Shown: positions 10,201 through 15,589 of the stretch, piece after piece | How positions within the stretch are numbered: the first letter of the stretch is position 1 | How the letters are laid out: every line of letters begins with the position of its first letter | Assembly (NCBI GenBank): GCA_001598975.1 | Contig: BBXU01003342.1 | Span: 1-15,589 of the forward strand | DNA from: Parachlorella kessleri | Lineage: Eukaryota; Chlorophyta; Trebouxiophyceae; Chlorellales; Chlorellaceae | Reading direction: 5' to 3' | Length of the DNA: 15,589 bases | The notes under the pieces: model-generated | Database searches by the model: none | What the model saw: the letters and a program-made list of their open reading frames with translations, nothing else | What the model was told of the DNA's origin: nothing | Program-made: the position numbers and the translations under genes

Positions 10201-12577
10201 CCCCTCCCCAGGCGGAGGCTGCGTGAGGGCTGGTGAGGTGTGAAAGGGCAGGGGGGCGCGCTCATGGTGGAGGTGGGTGGGGCAACAGCACTCGTTAGCC
10301 CAGTCTTGCCAGCACCCATGGGGCGCCGCCACAATCCCCAGTCGCAACTCGGACCTCGGACCGCCTTTTTCAACCGCTCGCTATGGTGCCACCGTGCGCG
10401 CCTTGAGAGGGGGGAGAGGGTTCATTAAGTAGGTCCATAACGTCCTACCCACATCTAAAAAAAACCTCGAAACATACACGCAGCGCACCTTGGGCGGGGG
10501 AACCACCCACACAACCCCACACGTCCACGACCATACAAAAATGTCTGGAAAAAAATAAAGGTATTATTGATAGGCCAACAATGCCAGCCAACCACAGCGC
10601 CAGCCAGCGCACCTTGGGCGAGGGCACCACCGAGTAGGTGCACATCATGCGGTCGGGGTACTCCTCGCGGATCTTGCTGACCAGCAGCGTGCCCATGCCG
10701 GACCCAGTGCCGCCGCCCAGAGAGTGCGTCAGCTGGAAGCCTGCGGGGTGAGCACACACACGCACGCACGCACGGGGGAAGTGAGGCCGGGTGCGGCGGC
10801 TTGGAGAGGAGCTTGGCAGTTTATGCAAGTCACACCACGCCAGGGTCATGCTGCCAGCCGGGGTAAGGCGCTGCGCGCGCGGGAGCGCTTTGCCTGCTGC
10901 TGGACCTGCCCCGTGAGGCCCACAGGCCCCACCTGGTGCGCAACTGCCCCAAGCCCAGCTTCTACCTGCCGCCCAGTACTTGCACTTATGCCCACACCAC
11001 AGCCAGCCGCCTCCCCCCCCCTGCGCAGCAACAACCCTAGGGTGGAACCACCGGCCCGCCCACGAAAGAATGTACCAACGCCAGCCCACGAAAGGTACCC
11101 TCGCATTGTTACCTTGCAAGGCGTCGCAGCTCTCCGCTTCCTTGCGCACCACATCCAGCACCGAGTCGATCAGCTCAGCGCCCTCAGTGTAGTGGCCCTT
11201 GGCCCAGTTGTTGCCGGCGCCGCTCTGGCCAAAGACAAAGTTGTCTGCAGGGGCAAAGATGCACACTGTTGGTTGAAAGTGTTGGGTGGATGTGACCTCG
11301 AAGCACCGGGAAAAAAGGTGCTGTCTTGTCAATGAACCTAGGCGGAACCAGGGTCAGGACAGAGGCCAGGGCCGTGTGGCAAGTGCCAAAGGTAAACAGA
11401 GGTGCCACTGTTCCTGCCCTAGTAGGTAGGAAACCAGCGGCACACAAGTGCGGCGCCCAAACATATATCGTGCCGCCCTTAAAGCAAGATCACCTGGCCG
11501 GAAAATGTCACCGATGGGGCCCGCACGGATGGCGTCCATGGTGCCGGGCTCCTGCACAGCACAGCAGCTCAGCTAGTGGAGGGGGGCACACGTGCGCTAT
11601 GTGCACCGCCGGGACGGAGTTTGGGCAAGGAACGGCAGCCGGCCGGCAGAAACACACTGCAGCCCAGCAACCTGGCAGGTTGTCTAACTACAGGCCAGCG
11701 GCAAGACCCTAGTAAGGCGGCCGATACCCAGCAGCCAGGGTCTAATGCCTGCCAAATCGCTCTACGACTGCGCACGGTGCAAGCTATTTCACAAGTACAC
11801 AGCTCACCAGGTCCAGGAGCACAGCACGGGGCACAAAGCGGCCGCCGGTGGCCTCATTGAAGTACACATTGATGCGCTCTAGCTGCAGGTCGCTCTCGCC
11901 GCAATAGTTACCCTTCGCATCCACGCCGTGCTCGCCGCAAATGACCTGCAGGAGTAGCAAATGTCTTCAGCGAAGGGTGGGTAGCGCGGGGCGAAGCGGC
12001 GCTTGCAGGCAACAGCGAGAGCAACCCATGGACCCACCTCCCAAAACTTGGCACCGACTTGGTTGCTGCAGCAAAAAGACAAAAGTGGCTTCAATTGTTG
12101 CAAGAGGCGCATACAGGGAGTTGATCACGCTGCAAACGCAGCTGCTGTGTTTAAAAACATGATGAGCAACGCTTCGCTCAAGCGCCAATTGGCAGCCGCT
12201 GTGCACCACACTTCAGTTCGGAACGGCCCGTCAAAACGTTATTGCCTGTCCTTACCCGCACTGGCCGACCTGCAGCAGACAGGGGAAGGTGGTCGTTGGG
12301 GTGGGAAACGCGCTGTGGGCTGCTGAAAGCACCCATCTTTCACGTACAAAAAGTGTATACAACGACAGGGAACACCGTGGCTAGGCCCCCCAGCTCCCTG
12401 GCAGCGCATTGTCACCGCTAGGCTGGCATGCCCCCTGACAGACCCTCCAGCGGGCTTTCAGGTCTTACCTGGACGTGAACGATCTCCCTGCAGACAGCAG
12501 AAAACGTCTGATATAAGCAACAACGGCCTACAAAACCCGTGATCAGTGTCAGCTCCAGACGCCTCAGCCTACCTCAT
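7208..12577 (-). CDS. TUBB: Beta-tubulin, complete, 16 coding exons
   Basis: Exons in transcript order: 12577-12573, 12487-12469, 12269-12256, 12065-12038, 11945-11808, 11551-11494, 11244-11113, 10740-10613, 10028-9848, 9606-9525, 9193-9103, 8859-8764, 8534-8395, 8102-7987, 7586-7524, 7242-7208. They join in frame to 1326 nt, 441 aa plus TGA, close to the usual 443-450. Beta-tubulin binds GTP and polymerises with alpha-tubulin into microtubules. Visible marks are the N-terminal MREI autoregulation tetrapeptide, QCGNQ (10-14), the GGGTGSG nucleotide loop (140-146), Cys239 and Lys350. Residues 167, 198 and 200 are Tyr, Glu and Phe. The tail (427-441) ends in QDEEY. Two donors are GTCCGY (after 9848 and after 9525). 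The segment around residues 35-45 diverges from the usual TGTYHGDSDLQ form. Identity is certain; single exon borders are strongly supported by protein continuity. Confidence 0.97.
9321..9419. repeat. 15-bp inverted repeat in a beta-tubulin intron
   Basis: The bases at 9321-9335 are the exact reverse complement of those at 9405-9419, with a 69-nt spacer, inside the intron 9194-9524. Each arm is also a near-palindrome (GCAGGC, 3-nt loop, GCCTGC), so either one long hairpin or two short ones could form in the pre-mRNA. Confidence 0.85.
9807..9832. repeat. Poly-C run and (CA)7 microsatellite
   Basis: Ten consecutive C (9807-9816) are followed after ACC... by CA repeated seven times (9819-9832), inside the beta-tubulin intron 9607-9847 and close to its 5' splice site. 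On the transcribed strand this is a GU repeat and a G run just downstream of an unusual GTCCGC donor. It is a likely length-variable site. Confidence 0.85.
10481..10507 (-). repeat. Duplicated copy of a beta-tubulin exon/intron junction
   Basis: These 27 bases match the true exon 8 donor region (10605-10631) at 25 of 27 positions. They include the last exon bases, the GT donor and the first eight intron bases. The copy lies 124 bp away inside the intron 10029-10612. Read in the same register it would encode VVPPPK where the exon has VVPSPK. Confidence 0.9.
10489..10544 (-). other. Possible cryptic (poison) exon inside a beta-tubulin intron
   Basis: A strong internal 3' splice site (pyrimidine run then CAG, AG at 10546-10545) precedes the duplicated donor (AAG|GTGCGC after 10489). 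Together they bound a 56-nt segment. Because 56 is not a multiple of three, inclusion between exons 8 and 9 would shift the frame of the rest of the protein. No transcript evidence is available, so use of this exon is inference. Confidence 0.3.
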
Positions 12578-12996
12578 CGTGGAAATCTGCTCCTTCCTAG
12601 AGTGGCTAAGGCAAGTTGGGGCAGGCTCCGGGGCAAAGCGGGGTCTGGCAAGTGCCAATTGTTGCCGGCTTGAACTTAAGGGGGTGTACTGGCTGCAGGG
12701 AGGATGTACCGCGCGTGGCGGGACTCTGGGATTTGAACGAGTTGAGGCTGCAGCCGTGGGTGGGGCCTTGTGAGGCCTTTCTCGCGGTCTTCGCTTTGCC
12801 AGCTAGTTTTGGGTGGTATAAGTATGATTGAGTTAGCCTTTCTGACCGAACGACAGGAGCCTCCAACATGAGGAGCTTTGGCCTCGACCCAGCCTGGCAG
12901 GCTGGCTCATCAGCAGCAAGCCCCACACGATGTTCGCTGCCCCCACATTTTCAATACCCTGTCAATACTGGTGATCATGTCCCTGGTTGATCTGGA

Positions 12997-13011
12997 TTGC
13001 ACCTAGTGCAA
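12997..13011. repeat. Inverted repeat TTGCAC-CTA-GTGCAA
   Basis: Perfect 6-bp arms flank a 3-bp spacer near the middle of the divergent promoter region. The size and symmetry suit a dimeric protein-binding site, but no specific factor is identified. Confidence 0.7.
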
Positions 13012-13162
13012 CTCAGTCGCCCCCAAGGTTTGACCCATGAGTACGCCCTGACCCGGTACAGATACCGTACAATACAGCTTGGACGCACCGCAAACAATTT
13101 TTGAAAGGGAATTGCTAGCCTTAAAGACTATGATGTTGTTTGAACTTTGACCGGCTGGTCAC

Positions 13163-13168
13163 GGCCCA
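13163..13168 (-). promoter_or_regulatory. Site II-like TGGGCC motif upstream of RPC2
   Basis: GGCCCA on the + strand is TGGGCC on the other, the plant site II core. It lies 83 bp upstream of the RPC2 start codon, a typical distance for such elements in housekeeping plant promoters. A 6-base match alone is weak. Confidence 0.25.
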
Positions 13169-13250
13169 TTAAAGCCAACATGCATGCGATCTGAAGTACA
13201 GGCTATGCACGCCATGTAGCGGTTACTGGTTAGCAGCAAGCTCCTGAACC

Positions 13251-15518
13251 ATGACGGTGAAGGAAGGATTTGAGGCTGGGCGCTCCAAAGGCGACACGTC
13301 CAGCTTCGCGGACGACTTGAGCCTTGGTGGCGACCTGACAGCCCCAGTCAAGGAGGTCCGCGACAAGTACCAGCTGGTGCCAGCGTTCCTGAGGGTCAGA
13401 GGGCTTGTGCGCCAGGTGCGGCAGTGGAGGGGTCTCGGCACATGTCTGACATGTAGGTGCCGAAGGCACATTACCAGGTCACTGGGCTTGGGGTGTGGAT
13501 ACTTTGGGCTGGCCCGAACGAGTCACAACCCTGACGGTGCTATCACACTTGCCCAGTCACTGGGAGTTTCTGCCTGCTGGAAAGTTCGCAGGTAGGAGGG
13601 GGTGGACGGCCTTGCCTTAGCTGGGATAAGTATACCCTCAAGCACGGTCTGGTATAGCTAGCTTTTAGCACGTTGTAAGTGAAGAAGGGAAGGGCGCAAT
13701 GCGCTTCACCTTCTGAGAAGGAGCTGCGCTGGTCCTTTGTTTGCAGCACATTGACAGCTTTGACTACTTCATCAACCACGAGATGCGCAAGATCATCCGG
13801 GCCAAAGGCAACGAGCGGGTCACGTGTGACACAGACCCCAACTTCTACCTCCGGTGCGCTCAAGGACACCCACCTAGCGTGGCCTGGCTGCCGCCCCCGG
13901 GGCCCCCCCTGCTGCGCTGTGATGCTGTGGCCTGGTGGGGGCCTTGCATGCGGCTCCACTGTTGGCCTCTTGGTTAGGCGGGAGTCTCTGAGCGGCTCAC
14001 TGCTGTTCAAGCGCCTTCCATGCCTCTTGCCTGCGTGCGTGTTGCGGGCCGCCTGTTTGCGGCAGCATGGGGAGAGCCGCCGTCTGTGTTGGCTCAACCC
14101 AGCAGGCTGGCCCTCTGGAGGGGCAGTGTCAGGAGGAGCAGCAGCGGGAGCGTCGGCAGAAGCGGGGGGAGTTTGCGTGGCCAGTACATGTGGGGGGTTC
14201 AGGCCCTGGCAACCCTTCCTATGAAGCCTTACACGCGGAGGGGGCGCCATCAGCCAGGCAGGCCACTCACCACAAGCACAGCACACCCGCAGCCTCTCCT
14301 TGTATTGCCGGCAGCCACGGACGGGTGCACAACAATGGCAGCAACAGGAGGCCCGGTGTGCTGCCCTGCGCCTAGCTGCACCCCTGCCCTGGCAAGGCCT
14401 CGGCCCTGCCGAAAGGGCTGGCCTCAGCACACCGGGTGGCGCCCTAGCTAGGCAATGCAGTGGTACCAACACAGGTCCGCTCAGCCGTGTTGCCTGCCAG
14501 CCTGGCTGTGCAGGTACACCAACATCTACGTGGGCAAGCCCAGCATCGAGGAGGACTACATCCAGACGGAGATCACTCCCCAGCAGTGCCGGCTGCGCGA
14601 CATGACCTACTCGGCCCCGGTCAGCGTGGACGTGGAGTACACGCGGGGCAAGGAGATTGTGGTGAAGAAGGGCAAGGCGGGGCAGGGGGCCATCGTCATC
14701 GGCCGCATGCCGCTCATGCTGCGCAGCGACAGGTGGGGTGGGGTGGGGCGGGGCGGCGGTCAGGGGGCACCCGGCCTACCTACTCTACATACCAAGTGGG
14801 CATGGGCGCTCCTGCGGGCGCAAGCGCCGCTGCGGGTCCGCAACTGGCTGCGAGCAAGCAGTGCCCAGTGGCTTGCTCTTCCCCGTGTTTGTGGCCAAGC
14901 CCGTCAAGGTCACCCATGCCACCGTTTGTTGCTGCTGCCGCCGCTGCAAATTACACCCGGCACCATGCATCGCCTTGCTTCTGCGGTGCGTGCTGCCGTC
15001 GGCTGTGTGTGCGGCCGCGCCACACCCACACGCCGCCGCCTGCCGCCGCTGGGGTGCTGCACAGGTGTGTGCTGAAGGGCAAGAGCGAGGAGGAGCTGGC
15101 GCGGCTGGGTGAGTGCCCGCTGGACCCCGGCGGCTACTTCATCGTGCGCGGCACGGAGAAGGTCATCCTCATCCAGGAGCAGCTCTCCAAGAACAGGATC
15201 ATCATCGACACAGGTGTGGTGGTGTGGGTGGGTGGGTGGTGAGGGGCGGGAGGGGGTGTGGGGGGGCACCTGAGGTCGCGGGGCATCCCCCAGGAAGTGG
15301 GGGCTTGGGAACTGCTGCCTGCAGCCCAGTAGTCCCACAGTCAGCCTCGCATTACCCACGTTCATGCACAGCATGTGTCACCAAATGCTGTGCATGCTCC
15401 GCGCAGACAGCCACGGGGGCGTGGTGGCCAGCGTGACCTCCTCTACCCACGAGCGCAAGTCCAAGACCAACATCGTCACCAAGCACAACCGCCTGCTGCT
15501 GAAGCACAATGCGTTCAC
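13251..15518 (+). CDS. RPC2: RNA polymerase III second-largest subunit, N-terminal part (cut off by window end)
   Basis: Exons: 13251-13415, 13747-13853, 14514-14732, 15065-15213, 15407-15518; the gene continues past the window. They join in frame to 250 residues plus 2 nt of an expected ~1,100-1,200. The product is the Rpb2-like subunit of Pol III, which forms half of the active centre and transcribes tRNA and 5S rRNA genes. It is Pol III type and not Rpb2 or RPA2: [19 protein letters not shown] (about 42-60), [10 protein letters not shown] (92-101), [11 protein letters not shown] (116-126), [10 protein letters not shown] (153-162), [14 protein letters not shown] and [15 protein letters not shown] follow the POLR3B pattern in order. 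This is the protrusion/lobe region; catalytic and hybrid-binding motifs lie beyond the window. An in-frame TGA (13245-13247) just upstream fixes the start at 13251. The final donor is GTAAGG at 15519. Confidence 0.95.
13435..13463 (+). repeat. Hairpin-forming inverted repeat in RPC2 intron 1
   Basis: TCGGCAC (13435-13441) pairs with GTGCCGA (13457-13463). Inside it, ATGT (13442-13445) pairs with ACAT (13449-13452) around a CTG loop, with a 4-nt bulge (GTAG). The structure starts 19 nt after the 5' splice site of the intron 13416-13746. Confidence 0.65.
14735..14753 (+). repeat. Perfect G-quadruplex motif at an RPC2 5' splice site
   Basis: Four GGGG tracts (14735-14738, 14740-14743, 14745-14748, 14750-14753) are separated by single bases T, T and C. 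The motif begins right after the GT donor at 14733-14734 and is on the RNA-like strand, so it could form in the pre-mRNA. Single-base loops are the most stable G4 class. Confidence 0.85.
15226..15266 (+). repeat. Second G-rich, G-quadruplex-capable tract after an RPC2 donor
   Basis: Three GGG tracts with single-T spacers (15226-15236) are followed by GGGG, GGG, GGGGG and a seven-G run (15260-15266). The tract begins 12 nt after the donor at 15214, again on the RNA-like strand. Confidence 0.8.
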
Positions 15519-15589
15519 GTAAGGCTCCCTTACCACATGCCCCCTCCCATGGTCAGCCCTGCCCGCCTGGCCCCTCCCACCACCGCCCC
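15519..15589 (+). other. Start of RPC2 intron 5, cut by the window end
   Basis: A GTAAGG donor opens here and no acceptor is reached. The sequence is C-rich and has no coding similarity to the next expected part of the RPC2 protein. Confidence 0.75.

Larger units (their letters stand above)
12578..13250. promoter_or_regulatory. Divergent intergenic region between beta-tubulin and RPC2
   Basis: The two start codons face away from each other across 673 bp, so both promoters and 5' UTRs should lie here. I see no gene inside. No canonical TATA box is placed for either gene; the closest on the tubulin side is CTTATACC (- strand, near 12815), about 240 bp upstream of the ATG. A short palindrome and a site II-like motif are listed separately. 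Confidence 0.6.

Noticed and set aside
10741..11112. Long open + strand frame (10724-11335) over beta-tubulin exons 7-8
   Set aside because: It is antisense to conserved tubulin exons and has no similarity of its own.
13543..14472. 309-codon open frame on the - strand
   Set aside because: It runs antisense across RPC2 exon 2 and its GC-rich flanking introns, has no family signature, and is explained by scarcity of stops in GC-rich DNA.
1..15589. Searched by eye for tRNA or rRNA genes, CRISPR arrays, transposase or reverse-transcriptase motifs, and defence genes
   Set aside because: None seen. Isolated look-alikes such as GTTCAATTCC at 661 have no tRNA cloverleaf partners. A tRNAscan or Infernal run would settle this.

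Overview
The window reads as nuclear DNA of a green alga. It is GC-rich, has many short introns with GT..AG borders, uses G/C at third codon positions, and carries CAG/GCG trinucleotide repeats inside coding exons. The proteins fit a chlorophyte: an atypical E2F of the plant DEL / animal E2F7/8 type, a beta-tubulin and an RNA polymerase III subunit. Two perfect and one degenerate CCCTAAA units at 55-75 match the plant-type (TTTAGGG) telomere sequence. The beta-tubulin tail lacks the usual axonemal acidic motif, which leans weakly toward a lineage without motile flagella, such as many Trebouxiophyceae. The species is not identified.

Layout: (1) 1-1175 has no recognisable coding gene; it holds the telomere-like motif, a site II-like inverted repeat and probably the 5' flank, UTR or first exon(s) of the E2F gene. 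(2) About 1176-6318, + strand: an atypical E2F gene. From 1348 onward every exon junction keeps frame, and two separate winged-helix DNA-binding domains are followed by a tail of about 600 residues rich in Ala, Gln, Gly and aromatics. (3) 6319-7207: convergent 3' flanks. (4) 7208-12577, - strand: a complete beta-tubulin gene of 16 coding exons (441 aa). Four tiny exons of 5, 19, 14 and 28 nt encode the first 22 residues. (5) 12578-13250: a shared divergent intergenic region. (6) 13251 to the window end, + strand: the first five coding exons (250 residues plus 2 nt) of the second-largest RNA polymerase III subunit (RPC2/POLR3B type).

The three genes are not a pathway cluster. They serve cell-cycle/endocycle transcriptional repression, the microtubule cytoskeleton, and Pol III transcription. 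I found no defence system, mobile element, CRISPR array or secondary-metabolite locus. The points most worth a second look are: a 27-bp duplication of a beta-tubulin exon/intron junction that, with an internal 3' splice site, builds a 56-nt frameshifting cryptic exon; the split tubulin 5' end; the beta-tubulin tail ending in an alpha-tubulin-like acidic Tyr; a naturally occurring Tyr167; the very long aromatic-rich tail on the double-DBD E2F; and G-quadruplex-type G tracts just inside two RPC2 donor sites.
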